DNA of 64,000 nucleotides from Achromobacter animicus (GCF_902859585.1 NZ_CADIJM010000016.1:31437-95436); one strand, 5' to 3'; positions 16,665-26,704 are shown, counted from the first letter of the stretch. Translations and numbers: made by a program. Notes: generated by a model not told the origin, from the sequence alone.

Positions 16665-18536
16665 TCATCGTGGTGAAACAAGCTGGGCCAGATCGGTCTC
16701 TAGCGGCAGCGGTTCGGCCATCAGACGGGCCGCGATCAGGTCTCCCATCAGCGCCGACCACGACAGCCCCCGCGATGCATAACCCGCGGCCAGCCACAGA
16801 CCCGGGGCATGCGGCAATTCTCCGACCGCGGGCAGACGGCCCGGCAGGACGGCGCGCCACCCAGCCCACCCGGGCAGGCTGCCCGGCACCAGCGCGTCAA
16901 ATGCCGGAAAACGGCCATCCAGCAGCCCGGCCGCCTTGCCCAGCGTGACGCCCTGCCCTTCGGCGCCCACCACGGCCTCGGCAGCGCCGTGGACATAGGT
17001 GCTGCCGACGACGCAGCCCACGCCGATGTCCGGCAACAGATACCCCTCGCCCCCGACGATGCACCGCGGGCCTCCGTCCAGGGCCGCGGCCGGGATCAAG
17101 GTGACTTCACCGGCCAGCGCGTGCATCTGGGCGACGCGGGGCAGCGGGTCAAGCAGGCCGCTGGCCGCCAGCACCTCGCGCGATCCGGCGGCATTGGCCA
17201 GGATCACCGTGTCGGCCCGGGCCAGCTCCGCACCGGACGCGTCCAGCACGCGCCAAGCCTGGCCCGCAGACGACACCCGCTCGGCGCGACCGGGGATCAC
17301 CACCGCGCCGGACGCGGACAGCAACGCGTCGATCAGCAGCCCCGGCTGCACCAGCATCCCTTGCGAAAAGAACACGCCGCCCCGCGCGACCGGCAGTCCG
17401 GCCAGTGCGCTGGCTTCTTCGCGCGACACCTGGCGCACCCAATCCGACGGAAACGCCAGCGCTTCCAGGGTGCCGGCCAGCGTCGCCGACCGGCCCGCGT
17501 CCCGCTCGACCTGGACGGTGCCGCACACCCGTGGCGCCGCGCCGCCCGGCAGACCCTGCCAGCGCGCCAGCGCCCGTTCGCTGCCCGCCCGCGACAGCCG
17601 CGCCCGTGCGTTGTCATCCCGCGCGACCACCGGAGTAAGCGCCGCGGCCAAGTGGCCGGCATGCGCCGGCGCGCCCAGCGACCGGGCGGCGTCCAATACC
17701 GTAACGCGCCAGCCTCGGCCTGCCAGCGCGTGAGCAATGCCCGCACCGGCCAGCCCCGCGCCCACGACCACCGCATGCCGTTCCGATGAGACCGCCGCCG
17801 GCAGCGCCGCACTTCCGGCCTGGAAGACCCGCCCCACCGTCATGTGCCATTTGCCCCCATATCCGGGCGCCCGGCGCACGTCGAAGCCGGCATCGGCCAG
17901 ATTGCGGCGCAGTTCGCCGGTGCAGGCCCACGTGGCGACCGTGGCGTCCGGCGCCGCCAGGCTGGCCAACGCGCGCAACAGCGGCGGCGCCCATATCTCG
18001 GGGTTGCGCTCGGGCGCGAAGCCGTCCAGGAAAAACGCGTCCACCCGTGCGCCCAGGCGCGGCGCCAGCACCTGCGCATCGCCAAAGCCCAGCGTCAGTG
18101 TGACGGCGCCGTTCTCGAATTCCAGCCGATGCAGTCCCGGCAGCAGCGCCGGCCACTGCGCAGCCAGGGCGCGCGCCAGGCCTGCCAGCGGCTCGGGTGC
18201 ATGGCGCGCCAGCAGCGCGGCCAGGTCGTCCCGGGAAAATGGGTGCGCTTCCATCGAGACGACGTGCAAAGCCGCAGACCGTTGCGGATCGTCCCGCCAC
18301 GCTTTCCACAGCGCCAGGAAGTTCAGCCCCAATCCAAAGCCCGTCTCGCAGACGGTGAACGAGGCGCGCCCCCGCCAGCGCTCCGGCAGTCCGTTGCCGC
18401 GCAGGAAGACGTGTTCGGCCTGGCCCAGCGCCCCCGACGGCGAGTGATAGACATCGCCATAGACGGAACTGACCAGCCTGCCGTCGGCATCGACATCAAC
18501 CTTTGCGGGAACCAGCGGAACGTAAGTCACAGACAT
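16665..18536 (-). CDS. mnmC: Bifunctional tRNA mnm5s2U biosynthesis protein MnmC
   Basis: This 623-residue enzyme finishes the mnm5(s2)U34 wobble modification of tRNA-Lys, -Glu and -Gln. The N-terminal MnmD methyltransferase domain (about 1-235) has [11 protein letters not shown] for SAM binding and the [17 protein letters not shown] motif, and uses SAM to methylate nm5U. The C-terminal FAD oxidase domain begins at [18 protein letters not shown] (dinucleotide-binding motif, about 248-265) and removes the carboxymethyl group from cmnm5U. E. coli MnmC has 668 residues. I chose the ATG at 18536 ([11 protein letters not shown]), which matches the family N-terminus; the frame stays open upstream without homologous sequence. 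It is divergent from the inositol-monophosphatase gene. Confidence 0.95.
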   Translation of the reverse strand: MSVTYVPLVPAKVDVDADGRLVSSVYGDVYHSPSGALGQAEHVFLRGNGLPERWRGRASFTVCETGFGLGLNFLALWKAWRDDPQRSAALHVVSMEAHPFSRDDLAALLARHAPEPLAGLARALAAQWPALLPGLHRLEFENGAVTLTLGFGDAQVLAPRLGARVDAFFLDGFAPERNPEIWAPPLLRALASLAAPDATVATWACTGELRRNLADAGFDVRRAPGYGGKWHMTVGRVFQAGSAALPAAVSSERHAVVVGAGLAGAGIAHALAGRGWRVTVLDAARSLGAPAHAGHLAAALTPVVARDDNARARLSRAGSERALARWQGLPGGAAPRVCGTVQVERDAGRSATLAGTLEALAFPSDWVRQVSREEASALAGLPVARGGVFFSQGMLVQPGLLIDALLSASGAVVIPGRAERVSSAGQAWRVLDASGAELARADTVILANAAGSREVLAASGLLDPLPRVAQMHALAGEVTLIPAAALDGGPRCIVGGEGYLLPDIGVGCVVGSTYVHGAAEAVVGAEGQGVTLGKAAGLLDGRFPAFDALVPGSLPGWAGWRAVLPGRLPAVGELPHAPGLWLAAGYASRGLSWSALMGDLIAARLMAEPLPLETDLAQLVSPR

Positions 18537-18674
18537 CCAGCCCAATAAATACAAACACGATGAAGCGCGAATTATCGGGCCGCCGGCCGATTCGCGTTGG
18601 ATGCGCACCACGCGGCCCAATGGATTAGTCCGTTTGCCACGGGTTTGACGCATGGACGGGCTTACACTGGGCCA

Positions 18675-19550
18675 ATGGATACCTACGATCAGCCCCAATC
18701 GCTGGCTTCGCCCATCGACCTGTGCGCCGCGATCGACGCGGCGGTCACGGCCGCCCACGCCGGCGCAGCCATCCTGCAATCCTACGCGCACCACCGCGCC
18801 GATCTCGTGATCGATCGCAAGGCCCGCAACGATCTCGTATCGCAGGCGGACCGCGAGGCGGAGGCCGCGATCATCCAGGAATTGAAGGCCCGCACGCCCA
18901 GGTTCGGCATCGTCGCCGAAGAAACGGGCGGCAAGGCGCAAGGCGCGGCCACCTGGTACATCGACCCGCTCGATGGCACGACCAACTTCCTGCACGACAT
19001 CCCGCACTACGCCGTGTCCATCGCCCTGATCGCGCACGCGGGCACGTCGATGTCGGCCAACGAAACACTGGCCGTGGACACGCCGGTCATCGGCGTGGTC
19101 TACGACCCCTGCCGCGAAGAGCTGTTCACGGGCGTGTACGGCGTGGGCGCATGGCTGAATGGCCGGCGGATCTCATGCTCGCGCACGCAGACGATCGAAG
19201 ACGCCGTGCTGGCCACGGGCTTCCCGTTCCGCGACTTCTCATTTGCCGCGCAGTACATGCCAATGTTGCATGACGCCATCAACCGGTCTCGTGGCGTGCG
19301 CCGCATGGGCGCCGCCGCGCTGGACCTGGCCTGGACCGCCTGCGGCCGATACGACGGCTACTGGGAAATGGGCCTGGCGCCCTGGGACGTGGCTGCAGGC
19401 ACACTGATCCTGCGCGAAGCGGGCGGTGTCTGCACCGACATGCACAAGCAGGATCCCTGGCCGATCGGCGGGCGCGTCGTGGCGGGCAATCCCGCCATCG
19501 AACGCGCGCTGCATGAAATGATTGCCCCGCATCTGAACAACCAGGGCTGA
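18675..19550 (+). CDS. Inositol monophosphatase family protein
   Basis: This 291-residue Mg2+-dependent phosphatase belongs to the IMPase/SuhB family. It has the metal-binding EET at about residue 79 (VAEETGG), motif [11 protein letters not shown] near 96-105, and motif [16 protein letters not shown] near 237-251. All metal ligands appear intact. Substrates in the family include inositol-1-phosphate, other sugar phosphates and PAP; SuhB also has a role in rRNA transcription complexes, so the exact role is open. An insert of about 15 residues ([15 protein letters not shown]) follows motif A compared with E. coli SuhB (267 residues). It is divergent from mnmC and convergent with fadD. Confidence 0.9.
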   Translation: MDTYDQPQSLASPIDLCAAIDAAVTAAHAGAAILQSYAHHRADLVIDRKARNDLVSQADREAEAAIIQELKARTPRFGIVAEETGGKAQGAATWYIDPLDGTTNFLHDIPHYAVSIALIAHAGTSMSANETLAVDTPVIGVVYDPCREELFTGVYGVGAWLNGRRISCSRTQTIEDAVLATGFPFRDFSFAAQYMPMLHDAINRSRGVRRMGAAALDLAWTACGRYDGYWEMGLAPWDVAAGTLILREAGGVCTDMHKQDPWPIGGRVVAGNPAIERALHEMIAPHLNNQG

Positions 19551-19587
19551 AACGCAAACCGCAGGCAGCCAAACGGCGGCCTGGACA

Positions 19588-19614
19588 CCAGAGGCCGCCT
19601 TGCGCGGCCTCTGG
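19588..19614. terminator. Bidirectional hairpin between convergent genes
   Basis: CCAGAGGCCGC (19588-19598) and GCGGCCTCTGG (19604-19614) are perfect 11-bp arms. It sits between the stop of the inositol-monophosphatase gene and the stop of fadD, which read toward each other. T-runs are weak on both sides. Confidence 0.65.
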
Positions 19615-19618
19615 CGCT

Positions 19619-21322
19619 TTACGCGGACGTCTTGGCGGATGCCGCAGCGGCCTGCGCGTCCGGCCGCAGCTCGCGGCGCAGGATCTTGCCCACGTTGCTC
19701 TTGGGCAGTTCGTCGCGGAACTCCACGAAGCGCGGGCGCTTGTAGCCCGTCAGCTTGTCCTTGCACCACTGCTGAACCTGTTCTTCGGTCAGCGCCGGGT
19801 CCTTCTTCACGACGAACACCTTGACCGCCTCGCCGGAGTGCTCATCGGGCACCCCGATCGCCGCACATTCCAGCACGCCGGGATGCTGCGCGACCGCCGC
19901 CTCCACTTCGTTCGGATAGACCTTGAATCCGGACACCGCAATCATGTCCTTCTTGCGGTCCACGATGCGCGTGTAGCCCTGTTCGTCCATGATGCCGATG
20001 TCGCCGGTACGGAAGTAGCCGTCGGCCGTCATCGAATCGCGCGTTTCATCAGGCTTGCGCCAGTATCCCAGCATGACCTGCGGCCCGCGGATGCCGACTT
20101 CGCCGCGTTCGCCAAGCGGCACCTCGTTGCCGGCATCGTCCAGAATCGCCACATCCGTCGACGGCAACGGCAGCCCGATCGAACCGGAATACGCCGTCGC
20201 ATTGGTCGGATTGACAGTCGCCACCGGCGACGTCTCGGACAGGCCGTAGCCTTCGATCAGCGGCCGCCCGGTAATCTTCAGCCAGCGTTCGGCCACCTGC
20301 TGCTGCACGGCCATCCCGCCGCCCAGCGTCAGCCGCAGGCCGGAAAAATCCAGCTTCGCAAAGTCTTCGTTGTGCGCCAGCGCGTTGAACAACGTATTGA
20401 CGCCCGGAAACAGATTGACCGGCGTCTTGCGCCATGCGTTGATCAGCGACGGCTGATCGCGCGGATTGATGATGAGCACGTTGCGCATGCCCGCATGCAG
20501 GGCATACAGACCGCAGACCGTCATGGCGAACACGTGATACAGCGGCAGCGCGCTGATGATGGTGAGCTGCTGGTCCGCCAGGTCATGCACGACCGGCTGC
20601 GCCACCGCTTCGGTCTGCAGCACGTTGGCCACCAGATTGCGGTGCGACAGCATCGCGCCCTTGGGCACACCCGTGGTGCCACCCGTGTATTGCAGCACCG
20701 CCACGTCGTCCATGGAAATGGACGGCGGATTGAACGGCAGGTGCGCGCCTTCGTGGAGCAGCTTGGGCAGCGCGTGCGCGCCGTCGATGTGCCACGCAGG
20801 CACGATCTTCTTGATGTAGCGCGCGGCCAGGTTGACCAGCGGCGCTTTCAGGCCGCCGAGCAGATCGCCCGGGCCGGTCACGACGATGTGCTTGAGGTCG
20901 CCGCGGTTGGAGACCTGCTGCAAGGTATGCGCGAAGTTTTCCAGGATGACGATGACGGACGCGCCGCTGTCCAGCAATTGGCGCTGCAATTCGTCGGCGG
21001 TATAGAGCGGGTTGACGTTCACCACGGTCATGCCCGCGCGCAGCGATCCCAGCATGCACACCAGATACGCCGGCACGTTGGGCATCATCAGCGCCACGCG
21101 CGCGCCCTTTTCGAGGTTCAGGCCTTGCAGCCATGCTGCAAACGCGCGTGCCTGCCCGTCCAGCTGCGCATAGGTGATGTTGCTGCCCATCGCCGTGCAG
21201 GCGATGCGTGATGCGTAACGCTTGCAGGCCCGGTCCAGCAAGTCGGTGAGCGAGGAATAATCCTCGGTGGAGATCTCCGCAGGAACGCCTTGGGGATACT
21301 GAGCAAGCCACGGACGCGTCAT
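19619..21322 (-). CDS. fadD: Long-chain fatty acid-CoA ligase
   Basis: This 567-residue enzyme activates fatty acids to acyl-CoA at the expense of ATP, the entry step of beta-oxidation. The AMP-binding motif YTGGTTGVPKGAMLSH lies near residues 215-230. A later GYGLSETSP motif, the FRTGDIG motif and the catalytic C-terminal lysine region LPKSNVGKILRR are all present. I chose the ATG at 21322 (MTRPWLAQYP) because GGAG lies 9 nt upstream; an ATG five codons earlier has no such site. It is divergent from the adjacent M20 amidohydrolase gene with only 77 bp between starts. The family also contains medium-chain ligases, so chain length is not proven. Confidence 0.92.
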   Translation of the reverse strand: MTRPWLAQYPQGVPAEISTEDYSSLTDLLDRACKRYASRIACTAMGSNITYAQLDGQARAFAAWLQGLNLEKGARVALMMPNVPAYLVCMLGSLRAGMTVVNVNPLYTADELQRQLLDSGASVIVILENFAHTLQQVSNRGDLKHIVVTGPGDLLGGLKAPLVNLAARYIKKIVPAWHIDGAHALPKLLHEGAHLPFNPPSISMDDVAVLQYTGGTTGVPKGAMLSHRNLVANVLQTEAVAQPVVHDLADQQLTIISALPLYHVFAMTVCGLYALHAGMRNVLIINPRDQPSLINAWRKTPVNLFPGVNTLFNALAHNEDFAKLDFSGLRLTLGGGMAVQQQVAERWLKITGRPLIEGYGLSETSPVATVNPTNATAYSGSIGLPLPSTDVAILDDAGNEVPLGERGEVGIRGPQVMLGYWRKPDETRDSMTADGYFRTGDIGIMDEQGYTRIVDRKKDMIAVSGFKVYPNEVEAAVAQHPGVLECAAIGVPDEHSGEAVKVFVVKKDPALTEEQVQQWCKDKLTGYKRPRFVEFRDELPKSNVGKILRRELRPDAQAAAASAKTSA

Positions 21323-21399
21323 GGTATTTGTCTCCATTAAATTGATTTTTGAATGATGATACCCTTTGTCCGTTCCCCATATTCCGCCCGAGTTCGCTC

Positions 21400-22596
21400 A
21401 TGAAACTCCTTGAACCCATCGTTGCCTGGCACCAGGATATTTCCAAGATCCGACGCGATATCCACGCGCATCCCGAACTGGCCTTCGAAGAGTTCCGCAC
21501 CGCCGACGTGGTGGCGGCCAAGCTCGAGGAATGGGGCATCGAGATCCATCGCGGATTGGGCGGAACTGGCGTCGTCGGCATCATCCGCGGCAACCAGCCC
21601 GGCGATCGCGCCGTGGGTCTGCGCGCCGACATGGACGCGCTGCCGATGCAAGAGGTCAACACCTTCGCGCATGCCAGCCAGAACGAAGGCAAGATGCACG
21701 CCTGCGGTCACGATGGCCATACCGCCATGCTGCTGGCCGCGTCCCAATACCTGGCCGCGAACCGCGATTTCGCGGGCACGGTTTATGTCATCTTCCAGCC
21801 CGCCGAGGAAGGCGGCGGCGGCGCCAAGCGCATGATCGACGACGGCCTCTTCACGCAATTCCCGATGGAAGCAGTATTCGGCATGCACAACTGGCCCGGC
21901 ATGAAGCCCGGCCAGTTCGGTCTGACGCCCGGCCCCATCATGGCCTCCAGCAACGAATTCTCGATCGTCATCAAGGGCAAGGGCACGCACGCCGGCATGC
22001 CTCACCTTGGCATCGATCCCGTCATGGCCGCGGTGCAGATGGCGCAATCGCTGCAGACCATCGTCACGCGCAACCGCAATCCGCTGGATGCGGCGGTGCT
22101 CAGCATCACGCAGATCCACGCGGGCAGCGCCGACAACGTCGTGCCCAACCACGCCGAATTGCGCGGCACGGTGCGCACGTTCACGCTGGACGTGCTGGAC
22201 CTGATCGAACGCCGTATGGAAGAGATCGCCCGGCATACCAGCGCGGCGATGGACTGCGAAGTCGAATTCACGTTCCAGCGCAACTATCCGCCCACCATCA
22301 ATCACGCCGACGAAGCCGCTTTCTGCGCCGACGTGCTGCGCGACATCGTCGGCGCGGACAACGTCAACGCCAACGTGCAGCCGACCATGGGCGCGGAAGA
22401 TTTCGCCTTCATGCTGCAGGAACTGCCGGGCTGTTACGTGTGGATCGGCAACGGCACCGGCGAGCACCGCGACAGCGGCCACGGACTGGGCCCCTGCATG
22501 CTGCACAACGGCAGCTACGACTTCAACGACGATCTGCTGCCGCTGGGCGGCACCTACTGGGTGCAGCTCGCGCTCAAACGCCTGGCCAAGGCCTGA
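21400..22596 (+). CDS. M20 family amidohydrolase (hippurate hydrolase-like)
   Basis: This 398-residue metalloenzyme belongs to the M20D amidohydrolase group that includes hippuricase, N-acyl-amino-acid hydrolases and IAA-amino-acid hydrolases. Metal-site residues are visible: Cys102 and His104 in ACGHDGH, Glu136-Glu137 in PAEEGGGG, and a C-terminal HNGSYDFND histidine. A dimerisation lid domain lies between about 185 and 300. The ATG at 21400 begins the homologous sequence MKLLEPIVAWHQDI. It resembles the amidohydrolase at 60958-62151 throughout, so the two are paralogues. Its 3' end is convergent with the LysR gene at a spacing of 17 bp. Confidence 0.9.
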   Translation: MKLLEPIVAWHQDISKIRRDIHAHPELAFEEFRTADVVAAKLEEWGIEIHRGLGGTGVVGIIRGNQPGDRAVGLRADMDALPMQEVNTFAHASQNEGKMHACGHDGHTAMLLAASQYLAANRDFAGTVYVIFQPAEEGGGGAKRMIDDGLFTQFPMEAVFGMHNWPGMKPGQFGLTPGPIMASSNEFSIVIKGKGTHAGMPHLGIDPVMAAVQMAQSLQTIVTRNRNPLDAAVLSITQIHAGSADNVVPNHAELRGTVRTFTLDVLDLIERRMEEIARHTSAAMDCEVEFTFQRNYPPTINHADEAAFCADVLRDIVGADNVNANVQPTMGAEDFAFMLQELPGCYVWIGNGTGEHRDSGHGLGPCMLHNGSYDFNDDLLPLGGTYWVQLALKRLAKA

Positions 22597-22613
22597 ACGG
22601 CCCGGCTGCTTAG

Positions 22614-23507
22614 TTACCCGACGTCCTGCCCGCCGACCGCCAGGCACATCGCCAGAAAGCGTTCGGCGGCGCGGGCAGCCGCATCGGCATGCGGCACCAG
22701 GATGCTCAGCGTTCGCGTCAGCGGCTTGGGCAACAGGCGCAGGGCCGCCAGCGCCCCGTCTTCGTGACGCATCGACATCACGGACACGAAGCCCACGCCC
22801 AACCCCGCACGCACGGCCTGCTTCACCCCTTCCACCCCCGCCAGCTCCAGGCCCACCGACGGCGCCAGACCGCCATCGCTGAACGCCCGTTCCACCAGCC
22901 GGCGCACGCCTGAACCGGGTTCGCGCATCACCAGCGGCGACCCCGCCAGATCCCGTAGCGTCACGGCGCCCTTACCCGCCAGGGCGTGATCCGCCCGCAC
23001 GATCGCCACTACTTCGTCCTGCCGCCATGCGTGCACCGCCGTGTCGGCGGGCAGTCCGGCGGGCACGTCGCCTTCGATGAACGCCAGATCCAACGCCGGC
23101 AGGCGATCCACGATCTCGCGCGTATTGCCGTCCGACAGATGCAGGCTGACGGCCGGAAACGCGTGGCGAAAGTCCGCCACCAGGCGGGGCAGCAGGTAGC
23201 TGGCCGGCGTGGTGCTGGCGCCCAATCGCAATGCACCGGTTTCCAGGCCTCGCCAGGATTCCCGCACGGCCTGCGCCTGCCGGTACACCTGTCGCAGCTG
23301 CCGCGCCTGCTCGGCCAAGCGCTCGCCGGCTTCGGTCAGCGCGATGCCGTGGCCGCTGCGGCGGTACAGCGGTTCGCCAAACCATTCCTGCAAGGCGCGC
23401 AGCTGGCCGGACACCGCCGGTTGCGACAGATGCAGCGCCTGGGCGGTGCGGCTGATGTTGCCGGTATCGGCGACTGCGGCAAATGTGAGCAATTGATCCG
23501 GCGTCAT
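22614..23507 (-). CDS. LysR-family transcriptional regulator (YeiE/CysB-like)
   Basis: This 297-residue regulator has a winged helix-turn-helix at residues 2-60 (NISRTAQALHLSQPAVSGQL) and a periplasmic-binding-protein-like effector domain from about 90 to 290. It is divergent from a YeiH-family transporter, the same arrangement as yeiE and yeiH in E. coli, so it probably controls that transporter. I chose the ATG at 23507 (MTPDQLLTFAAV), the usual LysR opening. A TTG 10 codons upstream is in frame but would lie on the far side of the palindromic operator described separately. The effector is unknown. Confidence 0.9.
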   Translation of the reverse strand: MTPDQLLTFAAVADTGNISRTAQALHLSQPAVSGQLRALQEWFGEPLYRRSGHGIALTEAGERLAEQARQLRQVYRQAQAVRESWRGLETGALRLGASTTPASYLLPRLVADFRHAFPAVSLHLSDGNTREIVDRLPALDLAFIEGDVPAGLPADTAVHAWRQDEVVAIVRADHALAGKGAVTLRDLAGSPLVMREPGSGVRRLVERAFSDGGLAPSVGLELAGVEGVKQAVRAGLGVGFVSVMSMRHEDGALAALRLLPKPLTRTLSILVPHADAAARAAERFLAMCLAVGGQDVG

Positions 23508-23514
23508 GAGCTCG

Positions 23515-23533
23515 ATATCAGAATTTCTGATAT
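23515..23533. promoter_or_regulatory. Perfect palindrome between lysR and yeiH-like gene
   Basis: ATATCAGAATTTCTGATAT has perfect 9-bp arms around one central base. It starts 8 bp upstream of the LysR start codon and ends 87 bp from the transporter start. LysR proteins bind such dyads (T-N11-A type) in divergent promoter regions, so this is a strong candidate for the regulator's own binding site. Confidence 0.65.
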
Positions 23534-23619
23534 TCAATATTTAGATTGAAGATTTTTCAAATAATACGGCCGGATCTAATATTTCGTCTAGTTATGTAGT
23601 TATGCCCAAAGGGCCAGTA

Positions 23620-24714
23620 ATGAACACCTCCACCACGACCGCCGTCCCCCTTCCCGCCAGCCCAGCGGCCCCTGCTGCCGCAGCCCCCGCTGCCGCGGCC
23701 ACGCCTTGGCGCGACAAGCTCAACGGCGTGCTGTTCGTGGGCCTGATGGCCGGCGCGGTGATGCAACTGGCTGATCTGCCCTTCATCCGGCAGCTCGGTT
23801 TTTCGCCGCTGGTCGTGGGTATCGTCGTCGGCATGCTGTATGGCAACTTCCTGCGCGGCACCATGCCCGCGGACTGGGGCGTCGGCGTGAATTTCACCGC
23901 GCGCCGCCTGCTGCGTATCGCGGTCGCCTTCTACGGCCTGAACATCAGCATCCAGCAGATCGCCGCCGTCGGCATGCCGGGGCTGGCCGTGTCCGTGGCG
24001 GTGGTGGTGGGCACGCTGCTGATCGGCACCGTCGTCGGGCAGCGCCTGCTCGGACTGGATCGCGACACCGCCATGCTGACCGCCGCGGGCAGCGCCATCT
24101 GCGGCGCCGCCGCGGTGCTGGCGTTCGAACCCACGCTGCGCGCCGCCCCTCACAAGAGCGCGGTGGCTGTCGCGACCGTGGTGCTGTTCGGCACGCTGTC
24201 GATGTTCCTGTATCCGGTCTTCTATCACGCCGGCTGGCTGAACTTCGATACGCAGGCGCTTGGCATCTACATCGGCGGCACGGTTCACGAAGTGGCGCAG
24301 GTCGTGGGCACCGCCAGCAACATCGACCCCGCCACCACCGAGGTCGCCACCATCGTCAAGATGACCCGCGTGGCGCTGCTGGTGCCCGTGCTGCTGGTGC
24401 TGGGCATGTACCTGCGCAGCGCCGCCTCCCATGCGGGCGGCCAGGGCAAGAGCGCCAAGCTTCCGATCCCCTGGTTCGCCGTCGGGTTCCTGGTGCTGGC
24501 CATCATCAATTCGCTCGACATCATTCCCGCCGATGTCGTCGCGGCCATCCGCCGGCTCGACGTCTTCGCCCTGACCATGGCCATGACCGCGCTGGGCATC
24601 GAAACGCGCTTCGCCCAGATCCGCAAGGCCGGCCCGCGCGTAATGGCCCTGGGCTTCATCCTTTACGTCTGGCTGTTGGTTGGCGGCTACGGGATCGTCA
24701 AGCTGGCCACCTGA
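23620..24714 (+). CDS. YeiH-family putative sulfate exporter/transporter
   Basis: This 364-residue inner-membrane protein of the YeiH (UPF0324) family has about ten hydrophobic segments and the conserved features NISIQQI, GSAICGAAAVLAF and GTVHEVAQVVG. Members are annotated as putative sulfate exporters, but the substrate is poorly established. The N-terminal 30 residues are a low-complexity Ala/Pro/Thr stretch. An ATG at 23602 is also possible; I prefer 23620, which has AAGGG 6 nt upstream. Context with the divergent LysR gene supports a regulated transporter pair. No other gene of the unit is evident, since the next gene encodes a thioesterase with its own spacing of about 100 bp. Confidence 0.85.
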   Translation: MNTSTTTAVPLPASPAAPAAAAPAAAATPWRDKLNGVLFVGLMAGAVMQLADLPFIRQLGFSPLVVGIVVGMLYGNFLRGTMPADWGVGVNFTARRLLRIAVAFYGLNISIQQIAAVGMPGLAVSVAVVVGTLLIGTVVGQRLLGLDRDTAMLTAAGSAICGAAAVLAFEPTLRAAPHKSAVAVATVVLFGTLSMFLYPVFYHAGWLNFDTQALGIYIGGTVHEVAQVVGTASNIDPATTEVATIVKMTRVALLVPVLLVLGMYLRSAASHAGGQGKSAKLPIPWFAVGFLVLAIINSLDIIPADVVAAIRRLDVFALTMAMTALGIETRFAQIRKAGPRVMALGFILYVWLLVGGYGIVKLAT

Positions 24715-24810
24715 TGGCCGCGCCGGGCCGGGCGGCGGGCGCCGACGCGCACGCCGCCGTCTCGTTTTTCCTGCATAATCGGCTGGTTCTCTAGCATTGG
24801 AGTCGGCCGC

Positions 24811-25221
24811 ATGACCTCCAGCACCAAAACCCCGTTTACGACTCTGCCTGCCCATCGCGACGCGGTGTTGCGCGTCATGCCGATGCCGGCCGATGCGAAC
24901 ATCCACGGGGACGTTTTTGGCGGCTGGATCATGGCTCAGGTCGACATCGCCGGGTCCATCCCCGCCGCCCGCCGCGCCGCTGGCCGTGTCGCCACCGTGG
25001 CGGTCAATGCCTTCCAGTTCAAAGAGCCCGTGTTCGTGGGCGACCTGCTCAGCTTCTACGCCGCCATCGTCAAGACCGGCACCACGTCGATCACGGTCTC
25101 CGTCGAGGTCTACGCGGAACGCCAGCGGCTGGACGCCGAAGTCGTCAAGGTCACCGAGGCCACGCTGACGTATGTCGCCACCGACGAAGCGCGGCGCAGC
25201 CGCCCTCTTCCCACACTTTGA
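24811..25221 (+). CDS. Acyl-CoA thioesterase, YciA-like hotdog protein
   Basis: This 136-residue single hotdog-fold protein resembles YciA and hydrolyses acyl-CoA thioesters. The segment ANIHGDVFGGWIMAQVD (about residues 30-46) holds the catalytic Asp position and the hotdog helix, and VAVNAFQFKEPVFVGDLL follows as in the family. A TTGGAG ribosome-binding site precedes the ATG. The mgtE start lies 10 nt after its stop, so the two are probably co-transcribed although the functions are unrelated. Confidence 0.9.
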   Translation: MTSSTKTPFTTLPAHRDAVLRVMPMPADANIHGDVFGGWIMAQVDIAGSIPAARRAAGRVATVAVNAFQFKEPVFVGDLLSFYAAIVKTGTTSITVSVEVYAERQRLDAEVVKVTEATLTYVATDEARRSRPLPTL

Positions 25222-25231
25222 GCCGTAACGC

Positions 25232-26704
25232 ATGACGCAGTCCGCCGCCGCGCAGAAACCGCCCGCGACGCCACGCCGCCTCGACCCGGAAGACGCCCAG
25301 ACCGCCCTGGCTGAAGTCCAGGAGCGCCTGCGGCGCCAGCAGCTTGTCGAAGACCTGGTTCACCGCCAGGAAGAAGGCGACGCCAAGGCGCCCCTCGTCG
25401 AAGACCTGGTGCACCGCCAGCACGAGGCCGAGCTCAAGACGCTGGTCGACAACCTGCACCCGGCCGATATCGCCTTCATCCTCGAATCGCTGCCCAAGGA
25501 CGAGCGCCAGGCGATCTGGAAGCTGGTCAGCCCCGAGCACGACGCGGACGTCCTGCTCGAAGTCGAAGACTGGGTCCGTGAATCGCTGATCGAAGCGATG
25601 GACCGCCAGGATCTCGTCGCCGCGACCGAAAGCATGGACGCGGACGAGCTCGCCGACTTGGCGCCCGACCTGCCGCCCGATGTGGTGGCCGAAGTCCAGA
25701 AGGGTCTGACCGAGGAAGAACGCGCGCAGCTGCTGGAAGCCATGGGCTATCCGGAAGACAGCGTCGGCGCCATCATGGACTTCGAGATGGTGCGCGTGCG
25801 CGAGGACGTCACGCTCGAGGTCGTGCTGCGCTACCTGCGCCGGCTGCACGAACTGCCCGATCACACCGACCAGATCTTCGTCGTGGACCGCCAGGACAAG
25901 CTGCAGGGCATCCTGCCCTTGTCGCGCCTGTTGGTCAGCGAGCCCGAAACCGAAGTGCGGGCGGTCATGAATTCCGACTTCCTGACGCTGAACCCGCTGG
26001 ATTCCGACGCGGACGCCGCCGGCGCCTTCGAGCGCTACGACCTGGTTTCCGCCCCCGTGATGGACGACCAGGGCCGGCTGATCGGCCGCGTCACCATCGC
26101 CGACGTCGTGGACGTGATGCGCGAAGACTCGCAGGAACAGGCGCTGTCGCGCGCCGGTCTGCAGGAAGAAGACATCTTTGCCCCCGTCAGCACCGCGCTG
26201 CGCAACCGCGCGCCGTGGCTGCTGTTCAACCTCTGTACCGCCGCCACGGCCTCGTTCGTGGCGTCGCAGTTCGAGGGCACGGTCAGCCAAATCGTCATCC
26301 TGGCGTTCCTGATGTCGATCGTGGCCGGCATCGGCGGCAACTCGGGCAACCAGACCATGACGCTCATCATCCGGGCGCTGGCCATGGGCCGGATCACCGG
26401 GCGCAACCTGTGGCAGCTCGTCAAGCGCGAGCTGTTCGTGACCTTGCTGGTGGGATTGTGCGGCAGCCTCGTGGCCGCCCTGTTCGCATGGGTGATCTCG
26501 CGCTCGCTGTCCATCGCGCTGGTGATGATGGCCGCCATGATCTGCAACATGCTGGTCGGCGCCTCGGTCGGCGTGCTGGTGCCCATGGTGCGGGCGCGCT
26601 TCGGCAAGGACCCGGCAATGGGCTCGTCGGTGCTGCTCACGTTCGCCACCGATTCGCTCGGCTTCTTCATTTTCCTGGGCCTGGCCACGATCTTTCTTCT
26701 GTAG
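25232..26704 (+). CDS. mgtE: Magnesium transporter MgtE
   Basis: This 490-residue Mg2+ channel has the family domain order. An N-terminal superhelical domain (about 60-165, HPADIAFILESLPKDERQAIWKL) comes first, then a CBS pair (about 180-300) that senses Mg2+. Five membrane segments follow from about 325 to 490, including the conserved GIGGNSGNQTMTLIIRAL pore region. Residues 38-46 and 55-63 are an exact LVEDLVHRQ duplication in the N-terminal extension, a small expansion that other members need not have. It follows the thioesterase gene by 10 nt. Confidence 0.94.
   Translation: MTQSAAAQKPPATPRRLDPEDAQTALAEVQERLRRQQLVEDLVHRQEEGDAKAPLVEDLVHRQHEAELKTLVDNLHPADIAFILESLPKDERQAIWKLVSPEHDADVLLEVEDWVRESLIEAMDRQDLVAATESMDADELADLAPDLPPDVVAEVQKGLTEEERAQLLEAMGYPEDSVGAIMDFEMVRVREDVTLEVVLRYLRRLHELPDHTDQIFVVDRQDKLQGILPLSRLLVSEPETEVRAVMNSDFLTLNPLDSDADAAGAFERYDLVSAPVMDDQGRLIGRVTIADVVDVMREDSQEQALSRAGLQEEDIFAPVSTALRNRAPWLLFNLCTAATASFVASQFEGTVSQIVILAFLMSIVAGIGGNSGNQTMTLIIRALAMGRITGRNLWQLVKRELFVTLLVGLCGSLVAALFAWVISRSLSIALVMMAAMICNMLVGASVGVLVPMVRARFGKDPAMGSSVLLTFATDSLGFFIFLGLATIFLL

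Noticed and set aside
23557-25233. Long minus-strand frame opposite the yeiH-like and thioesterase genes
   Set aside because: Low-complexity Gly/His/Asp/Arg translation. The plus-strand genes have clear families.
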